This document shows, in pieces, positions 1 through 11,622 of a DNA stretch of 64,000 nucleotides. Source of the stretch: Atherix ibis. Lineage: Eukaryota > Arthropoda > Insecta > Diptera > Athericidae. Under the pieces are notes generated by a model. That model saw nothing but the letters and a program-made list of their open reading frames with translations, was not told the DNA's origin and made no database searches. Each line of letters starts with the position of its first letter. Within the stretch, counting starts at the first letter, position 1. Location: assembly GCA_958298945.1 (NCBI GenBank), contig OY282610.1:37269667-37333666 (forward strand). The letters run 5' to 3'. The position numbers and the translations under genes are program-made.

Positions 1-1538
1 CGCCTTAGTAAGGAAATTTTTTTTTTCATGTACAATATTTTCCATTTTTGCTTAAATATTAATAAAACTTTTATACCAAAAGTGAAGAGTTTAATTAAAA
101 TTGCACAATTCGTTATGATATTAAAAGCAATACGGTTCTTCTTCGAAGAACGATCACTAAACGATCTAAATATTTACGATCAGTACAGTTCTGAACAAAA
201 ATTAATGGCGCTCATCTGATGTTTGCTTGTTGTATGATGTTAAACGGAAATTGGAATTTTCGAAAACATTATTTTTCAACACGTCGAAATGTTTTTTTTT
301 TTTGGTTTTTGTTTTCTTCTAATTAATATACCGAACATTGCAATGGTAATCGAGTTCGACTTTTATTACATGAATTTGAGGGAAAAATAATTTCGTACCG
401 ATCGTCTTATTGTGGTATTGAAATTTTCAATTTTCCACCCGCCTTACGAATTGTTTATTTAATACACAAGAAGGAGAACATAATAAAAATTTCCTAATTA
501 AAATTTTTCTCAACACTTTCGATAATTTGCTCGAATATATGAGCATATACCGGCGCTTTTCCATATCCTAATGTGCTGAAGATCATAAATTATGTGCTTG
601 AAGATTAGACCGATATGAATGGATCCCGGACATAATCTAGACGTGATCGGTCGGAATCCTAAATGGTATATTTAAGTGTAAATATTTTATGGCTATATGG
701 ATTGAGATTAACCCGAACCGATCGAAATAGTCAGTTTTGTGTTTTTATTATGTTTATTGCAAAAAAAAAAAAAAATAACAAAATAAAAATATTAAAACTG
801 GAGAAAAATTTCTATACTTCGTTAGCAATTCAAAAGAGCGATTGATGAAAATTATTGATTATTATTTGTATATAAATCGCTACTGTTTAGTCATAAAAAT
901 CCATCATGCCCACTAATCATGACCACCTTTTATAAAAACAAAAACAAGCAAAAAGAGATAACATCGACTTTTTTCCATAAATAAACAAAATTCCAATTTG
1001 TATCGATGCAGTGAGTTGAATCGATCGTGTTTTTTATGACGCCATTTTAATGTGTTCTAAATAAAAATAATTACCAGAACGAATATTGGCAAGAAACTTT
1101 AATGATGATTTAGAAATGAACACTTAAACTTTATGTTGAATTTTATATGGTAATTAAATAGTAAAAATATGAATTTGTATTTTGTTTGATTTTCGATCAT
1201 TTCAGGTGAACAAATTTTAGTACATTTTAATAACAAAAAAAAAAAAAAAAAACAAAAAAAAAACTTGTACTAAAAAATTGGAATTTTTACATTTTTACGA
1301 AAAACATTCTTATTTCGTAGAATGAATGATTGTTTTGTTGTTTACATAGTTAAATTCTAAAAATTTGAGAGTGATTCAAGTAATTATTAATATCAGCCAT
1401 TTTTGAATGAGCGCAATTTTTATATTTGCACTTCGAATTGACGTAATTTCTTTTGCTGGAATTGTGCGATCACTGATCATGTTACCAACTGCGAATATTA
1501 ATTGTTTGCAGTGATATTTTTTATAAACTACAATAATA
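1..1538. other. AT-rich intergenic or intronic DNA, nothing recognised
   Basis: Short A and T runs, no open frame with recognisable protein content, no terminal repeats and no tandem array. If the homeobox exon at 27 kb belongs to a long gene, this stretch could be intron; the sequence alone does not show it. Confidence 0.5.
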
Positions 1539-2814
1539 GAGGGTTTTCCAATAAGAGTAATATGATTTCTAAGTGACGTGTCGGCCATTTGTAATATGTC
1601 AAGATTTATTTTTTTTTTTTCATTATATTCAGTAACGTTTACAATTTTATTATGGAGAGATATACACAAGAATAATGTTTACAAATTATTTAATTTTATT
1701 ATCAAAATAATCGTTCTCCAATTGCAAACTTTTCTTACGATTTTGCCATTTTATGGTCGCTATTCGTCGAATTGTTAAAAATTTCGAGCGTACATTTTCT
1801 TTACATAATGTTTAAGTGCCAATAAGACAAAGAACCGCTCGAAGTAATGAAAATATTGCTGCCGTTCAGGCAAGTGTTGCTGAAGACCGCAATTTGTCGA
1901 TTCCAAGACGTTCTCAAGAATTGGGACTGTCTCAAACCACAACCTGGCGGATTTTGAGATAGGATTTAGGCTTGCATCTATATAAAATTGTTATCACTCA
2001 AGAACTGAAGCCATTAGACTACCGTAAGCATCGTGAATTTGCTGATTTTGTTTTGGAGCAACTTGAAAATGATAACGATTTTTTTAAGAAAATCATCTTC
2101 TACGATGAGGCTCACTTTCATCTGAGTGGTGCGGTAAATAAAGAAAACTGTCGATTCTGGTGCGAAGAAAATCCACAAATTATTCATGAACACCTAAATT
2201 GACAGTTTGGTGTGGTTTTTGGTCTGGTGGAATCATCGGTCCGTACTTCTTTCGAAATGAAGCTGGTGCCACCGTTACTGTCAATGGAGAGCGGTATAGA
2301 TCGATGATAACCAACTTTTTATGGCCGAAATTGGAAGAAGTTGATCTTGACAATATCTGGTTCCAATAAGACGGGGCTACGTGCCACACAGCACGTGCAA
2401 CAACCGAAAATATTGCGAGAAAAGTTTGGAGATTCGATTATTTCAAGAAATTGTGACATTGAATGGCCTGCAAGAAGTTGTAATTTAAAACCATTAGACT
2501 ATTTCTTGTGGGGTTATTTGAAATCTTTGGTCTTTAGCAATAAAACAGACTCTCTTCAAGCTTTAGAAGTCAATATTGAACGTGCTATTCATCTTGAAAT
2601 ACGACTTGATTTAGTGGAAAAAGTGCTCGAAAATTGGGTTCACCGAATTCGTTCCTGCAAAAGAAGTCGTGGAGGCCATTTGAATGACGTTTTATTCGGA
2701 ACTTAATTGTATCGATTATACTTCACATTAAATAAAAAACATTTGATTTTCCTTAACAATTAGTTTTTTTTTTATTTTTAAAAGAAATCCTATCACTCTT
2801 ATTCGAAAACCCTT
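1539..2814 (+). mobile_element. Full-length but dead mariner-like element, DD41D (rosa-like)
   Basis: Both ends are visible. The left terminal inverted repeat (GGGTTTTCCAATAAGAGTAA from 1541) matches the reverse complement of the right one (2785-2812) with about three mismatches over 28 bp, and TA dinucleotides flank both sides (1537-1538 and 2815-2816), as expected for Tc1/mariner target duplication. Length is 1276 bp. The interior encodes a broken transposase on the plus strand. Spacing of the last two catalytic Asp codons places it in the DD41D group (the rosa family of insects) rather than classical DD34D mariner. Related, more decayed copies lie near 3.1, 7.4, 43 and 61 kb. Confidence 0.88.
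1650..2706 (+). pseudogene. DD41D transposase pseudogene
   Basis: Transposase relic inside the element. The first catalytic Asp sits in the block FYDEAHFHLSG (about 2100), followed by the tryptophan-rich VWCG-FWSGGIIGPYF block near 2205-2245. The second Asp is in an Ile-Trp-Phe-Gln-stop-Asp-Gly-Ala-Thr block (Asp codon at 2370), and the third in PLDYFLWGYLKSL (Asp codon at 2497). The two Asp codons are 127 nt apart, which is 42 codons plus one extra base, so the ancestral spacing was 41 residues and a one-base insertion lies between. The C-terminus ends in a conserved Arg-Gly-Gly-His-Leu-Asn-Asp motif near 2680. Several stops (for example at 1960, 2200 and 2367) and frameshifts rule out function. 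Confidence 0.85.
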
Positions 2815-3045
2815 TAGAAGTGATATTTTTAATAAATTGAAACTATTATTTTCTTTTGTATACCAACAATAAAAGAAAAAATGGCTGACTTTGCAATCCG
2901 GCCATTTTTAATAAGAAACTGAAAAGTTCTCCATTAAGAACACCTATTTTAAAAAAAAAAAAAATTGTATTTGAACTGTGGTAGTTATCTTTATTTAAAA
3001 GATTATTTTAAAAAAACATCATTTAAATGGTTCGTCTTTATGAGA

Positions 3046-3102
3046 GGTCCAATTTTGGATGACTTTTCCGCATATAGTGGAAAAGTCATCCAAAATTGGT
3101 CC
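3046..3102. repeat. Perfect 21-bp hairpin next to a mariner fragment
   Basis: Left arm 3049-3069 (starting CCAATTTTGGATGAC) is exactly complementary to 3079-3099, with a 9-base loop. It lies just past the C-terminal part of the minus-strand mariner relic at 3.1-3.4 kb. It could be a foldback made during replication, or the stem of a small RNA precursor; nothing in the sequence decides between them. Confidence 0.8.
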
Positions 3103-3430
3103 CCTAAATCTCACCGATGGCTTTAATGATGTTCTTCTCCAGCTCGGAAAGTGATGTTTATTTATTGACATCGATCATTGATTTGACGTAGCGCCATAAA
3201 CAACTTTTTAAGGATAATAACGCGACGTGGAAACTTCGTCTGCTACAAGTCCCTTGTTTTAAGTGCTGTGTGAAAAGTCACCAGATATTGTACAAAATAG
3301 ATATCGTTTAATTGAGGCCAAATAAACCTGTTATCATCGCTCGACACCTCCCACCATTGACAGTTGCCGTCATATGGGATAATATCCTCATGAGGGGTTA
3401 ACTCAGCCTTTGGCGTAATGTGCATGATCG
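3103..3430 (-). mobile_element. Fragment of a DD41D-type mariner transposase
   Basis: On the minus strand, spread over two frames, I read a VNG-GRCRAMITG block (family form VNGERYRAMI), then a Val-Thr-Phe-His-Thr-Ala-Leu-Lys-Thr stretch where the second catalytic block should be, then LWRYVKSMIDVNK followed by TSLSELEKNIIKAIGEI. This order matches the C-terminal half of the same transposase group as the element at 1.5-2.8 kb, but the copy is in the opposite orientation and too diverged to be a simple duplicate. No terminal repeats can be assigned. Confidence 0.65.
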
Positions 3431-3654
3431 GAGAAACTGAGACGGTGTTGCCAAGAAATTTTGGGCCGGACGTAAATAAATACTAAAACAAGTATTTATC
3501 TGAGGGACTGCAGATTCAAACGAGTCAAATATTTTTCCTATCTGGTCTTAAAAATAACAACCAATAACATTATCGAATCACCTGATTCATATTCTTCGAA
3601 AATATGGGTGCGTAGCGATCACTTTGTGACGAAACCGACCCTTTAGTCGTAAAT

Positions 3655-4870
3655 AATGAAATTTTTTTATTTATTTTTTATTTGACAGGTTTTCATTTCT
3701 ATGTTACACATAGACATGAGAACACAGTCACTCCTATGGAGCATAAAGCGGCACTAGAGACTCTGTGAACTCCCTCCATCTGCTTCTGTCCTGAGCTAAC
3801 CCTTTTACTTCCGACCATGATTTGCCAGTTTGTTGGTGTTCGCGCTCGACTGATCTTCTCCAAGTGGTCCTTGGACGTCCCCTGCTGCAATTGCCCTATG
3901 GGTTCCAATCTAGTGCCATCCTTGCTATGTCCGTAGGTGGTTTTCGTAAGGTGTGGCCAATCCAACTCCATTTTCTGCGTTTGATGTTATCTCGCAAGGG
4001 TATTTGCTTCGTGAGAAGAAGCAGCTCATCGTTCGTTATCCAGTTCGGCCAGAAGATTTTGCTTATACGCCTCAAGCATCTGTTCACAAATGCCTGAGGC
4101 TTACGAGTCGTGCTGTCTGCTACTTTCCATGTTTCGCAGCCGTACAGCAGGACTGGCTTGACGTTTGAGTTGAATATTCGAAGTTTGAGTGCTATGGAGA
4201 GGTGATTGGAACGCCACACGTTCCCAAGTGAGGTGTACGCTTGTCGCGCCTTGTTGATGCGCGTTTGGATGTCTATTTCAGTTCCACCATCCTTGCTGAG
4301 CATGCTGCCAAGGTAACAGAACTTTTCGACATCTTCAACTTGGGTACCGTGTAGCATCAAGGGTCTCTCGCAGGTGGCGCCGATACGCATCAATTTGGTT
4401 TTCTTGATGTTGATTCTCATCCCAACTTCTTCGGCGTTGGAGGCCAGAGCATTCAGTTTCTCCTAAATGCCGTTGAAGGTGTGGGACATGAGGCATATGT
4501 CGTCGGCTTAGACCAGGTCGTGGAGCTTCTCACACAGTATCCACTGGATACTGTTGCTGGCTGTGCTGTTAGTGCGTTGAAGGACTAGGTCTAGGGCGAT
4601 TATGAAGAGGATAGGCGAGATTATGCAACCCTGCCTGACTCCTCTCGAGATGTTGAATGTATCGCTGTTTCGTCCCTTGAAACGCACTCCATACGGGGCC
4701 TCGCGGTATAGTTCTCGGATAAAATCGATGATGGCCTGCGGGATGCCCAGTTCATCCAGAGAACTCCAGATGGCGTCGCGAGAAATCATGTCAAAGGCTC
4801 TTTCGAAGTCAACGAAGAGAAGATAGAGCGGGCTGTTCCATTCGTTCGACTGTTCAATGAACATTCTACG
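3655..4870 (-). mobile_element. 5'-truncated RTE-type LINE, reverse transcriptase 3' half
   Basis: The minus strand encodes the second half of a reverse transcriptase typical of the RTE clade. In order: a FERAFDMI block (palm Asp motif), GVRQGCIISPILF, then the catalytic box, and a C-terminal domain with KFCYLGSMLSKDGGT, LLYGCETWK and KRRKWSWIGHTLRK. In the catalytic box Tyr-Ala-Asp-Asp reads stop-Ala-Asp-Asp because the Tyr codon became TAA (minus strand, 4510-4508). A second stop lies near 4464, and the last 90 residues (3699-3971) are in another frame. The 3' end is followed by an A-rich tail, seen as T-rich sequence around 3660-3685. The endonuclease and RT N-terminus are missing. Confidence 0.85.
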
Positions 4871-4874
4871 GCTG

Positions 4875-5275
4875 TTGATATGATCAATACAGGTAATAAT
4901 GAAATTAGGCTTTTAAATTTCATCAATTAATCCGCATACATGAGAGGGGATCCTATTCAAAAAGTCGTCCTTACCCATACTTAAGATAGGATAAGACCAG
5001 AAAGGTGCGATGGTATCAACCGGAACTAAACGATCTCATCGGGCGAAATCGGAATGTCTTGAATTTTGTGATTCAGCAGTTCAAAGTTGAACTAATTCAG
5101 GAAAAATTTCTTCAACTAAATTTTCATTTTGAAAATTAATACCATTCACACTAACACTACCCTCCCCCTCCCCCCATCACCCGTTCACACTATTTCTACA
5201 TTATTATTTATAGTCATAAAAAAAATATACTTCGAAAAGAAGGAAAATCCTGTGCAAAAATTTACCTAGGATGTA
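4875..5275. other. No gene seen; C-rich tract
   Basis: No recognisable coding content. At 5159-5182 there is a C-rich run (CCCTCCCCCTCCCCCC) that stands out in this AT-rich DNA and could form a G-quadruplex on the minus strand. Confidence 0.5.
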
Positions 5276-6364
5276 TGACGGTAGTTCCAAAAGTACCCGA
5301 CCTAACGAAGAAAACGAAAAATTTGCCAGAAAATATTTTTATTTCTCAAGATAAGTCCTCTTTTAACATTTTCCCCAGTGATGTTCAATAGACTCCCCCT
5401 CTTCATTGTTGGCAACTCTCTTATTATTGAGCCATTTTTTTCAAGTTTGGCAAGAGAAAATAATCCGACGGGATTAAATCTGGCAAATACGATTTTTTAT
5501 TTATTACCAAGTAATTCGAACTTTAACTGAACGATTTTGGCCATCGCCATAACGGATGTGTCAACTAGTGCATTGTCTTAATAAAATAACGCTTTCTTTT
5601 TTTCTAAATGCGGCCATTTTTTTTTTGATTTCATCACTCAAACGCTGCAATAAGTTAGCATAATACTGTCCGTTGATTGTCTTTCCTTTTTGAAAATAAT
5701 CAATGAAAATTGTCCTACGTACATCTCAAAAAACTGACACCGTGACCTTGCCAGCATATGGAACTGTCTTCGCTTTCTTTGGAACCGATTCTCCCCTTTT
5801 AGTCTATTATTTTGACGGTTCCTTCATCCCACGTATGAAGTAATGCAACCATGTTTCATCCATGGTTATAAATCGACGCAAAAACATCGCCAAACATTTA
5901 ATTGTAAGCATCCCAACGATACTGTTTATGCTCCATTGTAAGCAAACGCGCAACCCATCTTGCGCACAGCTTTCTAATGTCCAAATTTTCGGTCAATATG
6001 CATCAGGTCTGTTAGCTTGCACACTTTCGACGATCATTCAATACCAATTCTGACGATGTTCAATTCGGCAACTCGTACGTCCTAATTTTATTGTTGTAAA
6101 TGAAGGAACAGACTCCCCCAGAGTAGAGTCTAGCTCGGCTTGGATATTGTTTGGACTAAAACCTTTCAAATGAAAGTATTGTACTCGTATCACTAACGAT
6201 CATCATTTTTTTCCATGTTTATAAAGTCACTGAGCGCGTTCACTCATAATGGCTGTTATATATTATACTAAATAATGCAGCATCATCAAACTTCACCCTT
6301 CAGATTTTTAAGGTTTATACTTTTGACTTATGCATTAGGTTGGGTACTTCTGGAACTACCCTCG
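5276..6364 (-). mobile_element. DD34D mariner with intact ends and decayed transposase
   Basis: Terminal inverted repeats start at 5276 (TGACGGTAGTTCCAAAAGTA) and end at 6364; the two ends agree over about 30 bp with few mismatches. TA flanks both ends (5274-5275, 6365-6366). The minus strand holds transposase relics: FLRRFITMDETWLHYF (first catalytic Asp), KAKTVPYAGKVTVSVF, then TIFIDYFQKGKTINGQYYANLLQRL near 5640-5720, all typical of irritans/mauritiana-like mariners. The second catalytic block (DNAP) is degraded and stops and frameshifts are frequent. The ends are better preserved than the gene. Confidence 0.85.
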
Positions 6365-7418
6365 TAAAATCTAGTTTTTAAATTCCTAATTTACTTACAG
6401 AAAATATTTATATTGATTAGAAATAATTTTCTATCTATCTTATCAAATAGCGGAGATTTCAATTGACTTACAGATCCTTGGGATAAAAATAATAATTTTA
6501 AAAAAATCTCAATTGGTAAACACTTAGTGTCTGATTCTTTTCTTTCAACTTATGGGTTATAATTTGAAATTCGATTCGAGAACTTTACAATTTCATTATT
6601 TTTCAACGAGAATTGTTTCATGTTCTTTTTAAGAACATACAATACAAAAAAAGAAAAATTTTCCATTTTTAAAATTGTATTTATTTTAAATACATTTAAG
6701 ACAAAAATATTTATTTTTTTTAAAGAAAAAGGCGTAGTACTTAAACATTTAAAATGGTACTACTATAGAGTCTCAGTTTGACTATAGTGTAGGGCGGATG
6801 TAATTTGTTATTTAGTTAATTTGCTTATTAACATAGAAATATTTTTATTGAGCAATAAATTAACGAACTAAGAATTAACTACTCATGAGTGACGTGTTTT
6901 ATTGTGTAAGATGACAAGTGATGTTAGAAACAGAGCCAGCAGCTAACATGGAGAAAAATGTTGGAAACCGGCGAATAAAACGAAACAAGAATAGTGGAAA
7001 AATCGAGTTTGGTCATTTCGTCTCCCGTTTCATCATAAGGAGAGGGGGGGTGGGGGGAACTAAGGTCACCAACCGTCAGGAAATAAAATCAAATTGATCA
7101 CCTAAACAACACCTGCAAAGTGCATACACTGTAAACTAAAAAGATTGTGTAATTTACAAAAAATTCTAACAAAAAATTTACCCCAAAGAAGCGAAGACCA
7201 ACTTACTGTGCTCCACATCAGTAAACCCAGCCACATCCTATGCTCTACTGCATCACTAATCCAATCAGAATTTACAACATTACCACCAACATCAGCGAGA
7301 CCATCAACATCAACAAAAAAAAAAAAGTACTCGTATTAATAACCCGAATTAATATATTCCTCATTTTTGATCCTCGTCTGAAGACCTACGCACCATGTTT
7401 TCAATACTTGCTAATATA
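6365..7418. other. No gene seen; G-rich island
   Basis: Mostly AT-rich unique-looking DNA. At 7039-7059 a G-rich tract (GGAGAGGGGGGGTGGGGGG) is a good candidate for a quadruplex. Around 7145-7335 there is a short compositionally balanced stretch without recognisable protein similarity. Confidence 0.45.
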
Positions 7419-8392
7419 GGGTGGTCCATCTAGCGGTTCCATTTTGAAATACTATTATTTGAAGTACTAGAATTGACAGATTGTTAGTTGAAACTTGAAG
7501 AAAACTGGGAAATATTGAGAACTTACTTCCAAAGTGGTGAGTCTTCAACCCAAACTGTGAGAAATTTAAGAAAAAAAAATGAGTAAAGATCGAATGCCAT
7601 CACGTGAATTTGTAGGCAAATTCGTGAAGCCAGTTCGCGAAACTGGTTTGTTGGTTGCCAAAGCAACTCGTTCCTGCTCTAATACAGTGCGTATGACCGA
7701 GAATATTGCCGGCGTTGCTGAAAATGTCCGTGATCATCCATCAACATCAACCCGTCACCGTTCTCAGGAATTGACCATTTCTCGCACTTCTCTGTTGAGA
7801 ATTTTGCACAAAGACCTCGGTATGAAAGCTTACAAAGTTCAATTAGTCCAACAGCTAAAGCCACATGACCATCCGATGCGTTTTTGGTTTGCCCAATGGG
7901 CTCAAGATGAATTGGCCGAAGATGAGCATTTTTACCGACAAACAAAATTGTCGCATCTGGGGCTCAGAAAATCCATACGTCACCATGGAAAAGCCGATGC
8001 ATCCATAATGAGTCACGGTTTGGTGCAGATTTTGGACTGGAGGCATCATTCCTCGGAGCTGTGATTTGAGCCCGTTGGATTATTTTCTGTGGGGAGCCGT
8101 TTAATGATAAATGTTAAGCAAGCCATCCAGAGACAATTGAGGCTTTGAAACACGAAATCAAAGTTGCCATTGCAGCTTTTGATACAGGCTCAGACAATCG
8201 AAAATGTACTGAAAAATTGGGTCGAGCGAATGGGGTACTGTAACGCCACCCGTGGCAGTCATTTAAATGATGTTGTGTTTCATTCTTAAATTTCAAGGTA
8301 CAATCTTTGTAATAAAACCGGAAATTTAAAAAAATATACACAAATTTTTTTTTTATTTACTTTTTAAAATGGAACTTTTAAATGGTCAATGT
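7419..8392 (+). mobile_element. Internally deleted DD41D-type mariner
   Basis: The ends are an imperfect inverted repeat of about 27 bp (left end GGGTGGTCCATC from 7419; right end reads ACATTGACCATT on the minus strand), with TA on both sides (7417-7418, 8393-8394). The plus strand keeps the N-terminal DNA-binding half: ENYFQSGESSTQTVRNLR, then TRHRSQELTISRTSLLRILHK and LKPHDHPMRFWFAQWAQDEL. It then jumps at about 8040 to the C-terminal tail, ending in RGSHLNDVVFHS (stop near 8287). The catalytic core between them is gone, so this is a non-autonomous deletion derivative. The longest open frame (7579-8061) is only a relic. Confidence 0.82.
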
Positions 8393-8520
8393 TAGGAACC
8401 ATTCAGAAATACTGTTCTAGAATTACAAAAGGATTCTCCACATAGAACTTCTACGGACCGAATCCTTCATCAATTAACCAACGTCCTTATGAAGGTACCA
8501 TTCGTCTCTAAAATATTGTA

Positions 8521-8775
8521 ATGGGTTGTCCAGAAAGTAATTTTTTTCCAACAGAGGACTTAATTGTATTTTTTCACAACCAACTTCACACTTATGTTAA
8601 GCAGCATAATCATATGTATTTTGACAGCTGGAGAAGATGTGTTAAGTGAGCGCCAGTGCCAAAATTGGTTTGATCTCGAAGATGCACCATGTTTTGGAAG
8701 GACAGTTGAAGCTGATGAAGCCACAATAAAGGCATTTATTATTGTGGTTTTTTTTCTTCAGAAATGATGAATAGT
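8521..8775 (+). mobile_element. 5' fragment of a mellifera-type mariner
   Basis: The left end GGGTTGTCCAGAAAGTAA and the following leader (8555-8630) match the end and leader of the element at 56177-57306. After a deletion the frame reads GEDVLSERQCQNWF then DLEDAPCFGR and ADEATIKAFI, the N-terminal helix-turn-helix part of a mellifera-subfamily transposase. It stops at about 8770 where a different mariner begins, so the rest was lost or displaced. Confidence 0.75.
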
Positions 8776-8829
8776 ATCTTCTTTTAAATGATTCCATTGT
8801 ATACAGGATGCTTTCCCTCTACTTTCTAT

Positions 8830-9795
8830 TCAGTTTTGGCCTGGCCAGAGTACAGTGAAGAGCCCTTGTATTTTTTCAAAATGTCGGTCGATAAAGTGCA
8901 TTTACGTTATTGTTTACTTTATGAATTCCGTAAAGACAATACCGCGAGTGAGGCAACCAAAAACATTTGCGAAGTGTATGGAGCAGATGCCATCAAAGTT
9001 CGACAGGTACGAAAATGGTTTACAAAATTCCGATCTGGGGATTTTTCACTAATTGATAAACCACTTACCGGGCGGCCATTGAAGTCTGATGACGACGTCT
9101 AATCACCAGGGAGACCGCGCCCATGATGAGAGTCAACCAAACAACCGTATTAAGACATTTGAAGCATATGGGGATGGTTTCGCGGTACGACGTTTGGATA
9201 CCTCATCAATTGTCGGCTGCCAATTTATTGGATCGTGTTTCAACGTGCGTTGCTTTGAGTGCGAGACAAAAACATGAACATTTTTTGCATCGTTTGGTAA
9301 CGGGAGATGATAAATGGGTCGTGTACAACAACGTGACAAGAAATAGACATTGGGACAACCCCATTAACAACTCAGAAAGCCGAAATCCATCAAAAAAAAA
9401 GTTGTGCTTTGCGTTTGGTGGGATTGTAAGGGTATTGCGTATTTTGAACTCTTGGAACGTAATTAGATAATTACAGCAGAACGATATTGGCAGCAATTAT
9501 CCAAATTAAACATCGCCCTTCAAAAGGATAGACCAGAATTGGTAAACAGAAAATGGGTAGTGTTTCATCTCGCCAACGCGCGACCACATGTGGCTATGAT
9601 GACCCAACACAAGCTGAATTGGTATGTTATCTAGCATCCCCCGTATTCTCCAGATCTTGCTCCTTCCGATTTTCATTTACTCCGATCACTGCAAATCAGC
9701 AAGGCGAAGTTTCCTGCTTCTGATAGTACTACTGCCAAAAGATTCCGATACATGGAGTATGTCATTCAGTGTTGGGCTATCCTTTAGATTAAAGA
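8830..9795 (+). mobile_element. Cecropia-type DD34D mariner, mutated catalytic residue
   Basis: Transposase relic on the plus strand, starting MSVDKVHLRYCLLYEFRKDN at 8881, with KVRQVRKWFTKFRSGDFSL and GRPLKSDDD. It continues in other frames with TTVLRHLKHMGMVSRYDVW, FLHRLVTGDDKWVVYNNV, and lastly HPPYSPDLAPSDFHL near 9630-9675. The second catalytic block, normally His-Asp-Asn-Ala, reads Leu-Ala-Asn-Ala near 9565-9580, so the essential Asp is Ala in this copy. At least two frameshifts and one stop occur. Subfamily assignment rests on similarity to Hsmar1/cecropia-like transposases recalled from general knowledge. Ends could not be fixed. Confidence 0.75.
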
Positions 9796-9839
9796 ATACC
9801 TAGATAGGCTCGTACGTCAGATTTTCGTGTATGTATGGA

Positions 9840-10634
9840 CCATTTTCTAGCTTAATTAGTTCACAAGCGGCGAGAAATCGTAACACTTGCATACTTTTGT
9901 GTAGATTTTTTATGTAGACATGACATCCACTGACATTTAGTTTTCTAGACATGACATCCACTGACATCTAATAGAAATTTATCGAATTCCAAAAGCATAA
10001 TTTATATTCACTTGAATTCACTTTTAGGGAAAATGGAATTGTATTTTAGGTTTATTATTTTTTTCGTAAATATCAACCACCTCAATTTTGTAGACTTTCG
10101 GAGAATTTTAAAACATGCGATTCGCCATGAAAATGGTAGCATATCGAAATGCTTGCATACTTTTGCTGTTTTTAAAGTTGTTATTTTGGCACATATCTGA
10201 AAGTGCAAGTTAAAGTATAGTTTTTATGCTTTTTGAAGTATTTACAAAAAAGTAAGTATTTATGTAAATAATTATATTATTAATAATATTTAATAAGAAG
10301 TTTTTATTTCAGAATATTAAGTATTTTATAAAGAGTTACTGGTTATTCAACGGAATGAGGAAGGTGAGAATTTTGTTAAGTTGATATCTGCATTTTTACT
10401 AGAGAAATTAACAAAAATTTAGTTTATGATGTGCCTAAATGGCTTTTAATGATTTATTTGGTCCAAAAAGTGAAAAGTTCATCATTGAATAAATGTTAAC
10501 AAATGTGATGTTGACAGTTCAATGTTTACCAGAAAAAAGTTCAGTGCCGGCCTACGTAAAGTGTGTGTAAGAAATTTTAAGGTTAAATAAATATTTTCAA
10601 GTGACCATGATTATTTATTTAACCCATCTGCACT
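9840..10634. other. No gene seen; contains a short direct duplication
   Basis: AT-rich DNA without coding similarity. The only structure is an exact 22-bp direct repeat (listed separately). Confidence 0.45.
9915..9967. repeat. Exact 22-bp direct repeat
   Basis: TAGACATGACATCCACTGAC plus AT occurs at 9915-9936 and again at 9946-9967, start-to-start distance 31 bp. It looks like a small tandem duplication with a 9-bp spacer. Confidence 0.85.
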
Positions 10635-10646
10635 TAATAAATGTAG
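10635..10646. repeat. Target-site duplication, 3' side of the Jockey LINE
   Basis: TAATAAATGTAG, identical to 11611-11622. It abuts the oligo-T (minus-strand poly-A) of the LINE. Confidence 0.88.
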
Positions 10647-11610
10647 TTTTTTTAATTTTTTTTAATTTTTTTTTTTATCTGCAACTACAATTTTATTGTA
10701 AGAAACAGATTTACATAACATTTTTATTAACAATCTTGTGCATCATGAAGTGGGAGTAAACACCCATCGGCGTTTCTCCAACTAACGGAAGTTAGATTCC
10801 TCTAGAAATTCTATAGGCCATTGTCTCTTAAGTCTCCGATGAGTGTTTCCGGGGAGGGCTGTACAAAACAATTCTCTCACAAGTGGATTATGATGATAGG
10901 ATAAACGGAAGTGAAATTTTTGATAGTGGGAAATAAATAGGTCATGAACAAAGGAAACATTTAGGTCACGATGTATTACAGTGTTACGAACATAAAAGGG
11001 GACATCAACAATTTTACGGAGGATCTTGGATTGTAAGGCCTGGACGCGATAGGAATTGGAACATTTCGTTAAACCCCAAAGTTCAATTTCATATGTCCAA
11101 ATAGGTTTTATAATTGTATTGTAGATTAGAAGTTTACTTTTAATTGTTAGTTTCGAGCGTTTGTCCAGTAGTCTAAGAAGTTGTAGGTAACGTCTGTTAG
11201 CTTCAGCTCGTTTTAATATAGTCCCAAATAACGTACTTTATCATATTGCGGTATTATGTTGTTATTAAGGTAGAAAGGGGTAGGTTTACCTTGACAAAGT
11301 GTGAAAGTAATGTGAGCACTCTGCTGTTCATTTACCTTCACTCTCCATCTCTTAAACCAAGATTGAAGGTTGTGGATATGTGATTGTAAATTGTTGGAAG
11401 CTATGTCAGGATTTAAATGGGTAGCAAGTATGGCCGTATCGTCTGCATTAGGATAAGCTGGGATGTCATGCGTATAAATATTATATAAGATGGGACCAAT
11501 GATACTGCCTTGTGGGACTCCAGCGAGAATAGGATATATTTCCGAGGATTCTGAGTTAATTGCAACTTGAAAATATCGTTGCGAGCAGATATGAATTTAT
11601 GATAAGGTAG
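10647..11610 (-). mobile_element. 5'-truncated Jockey-type LINE with 12-bp target duplication
   Basis: The insertion is bounded by an exact 12-bp direct repeat TAATAAATGTAG (10635-10646 and 11611-11622). The 3' end carries an oligo-A tail, seen as T-runs at 10647-10675. The minus strand encodes the palm of a Jockey-clade reverse transcriptase: SQRYFQVAINSESS, then AGVPQGSIIGPILYNIYTHD at about 11480-11540. Next comes a stretch carrying ADDTAILATHL, where the catalytic YADD has become NADD, then WFKRWRVKVNEQQSAHITFT and the diverged C-terminus. Stops are common downstream of about 11210. Truncation, tail and duplication are the hallmark of target-primed reverse transcription. Confidence 0.9.
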
Positions 11611-11622
11611 TAATAAATGTAG
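11611..11622. repeat. Target-site duplication, 5' side of the Jockey LINE
   Basis: TAATAAATGTAG, identical to 10635-10646; marks the 5' truncation point of the LINE. Confidence 0.88.
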
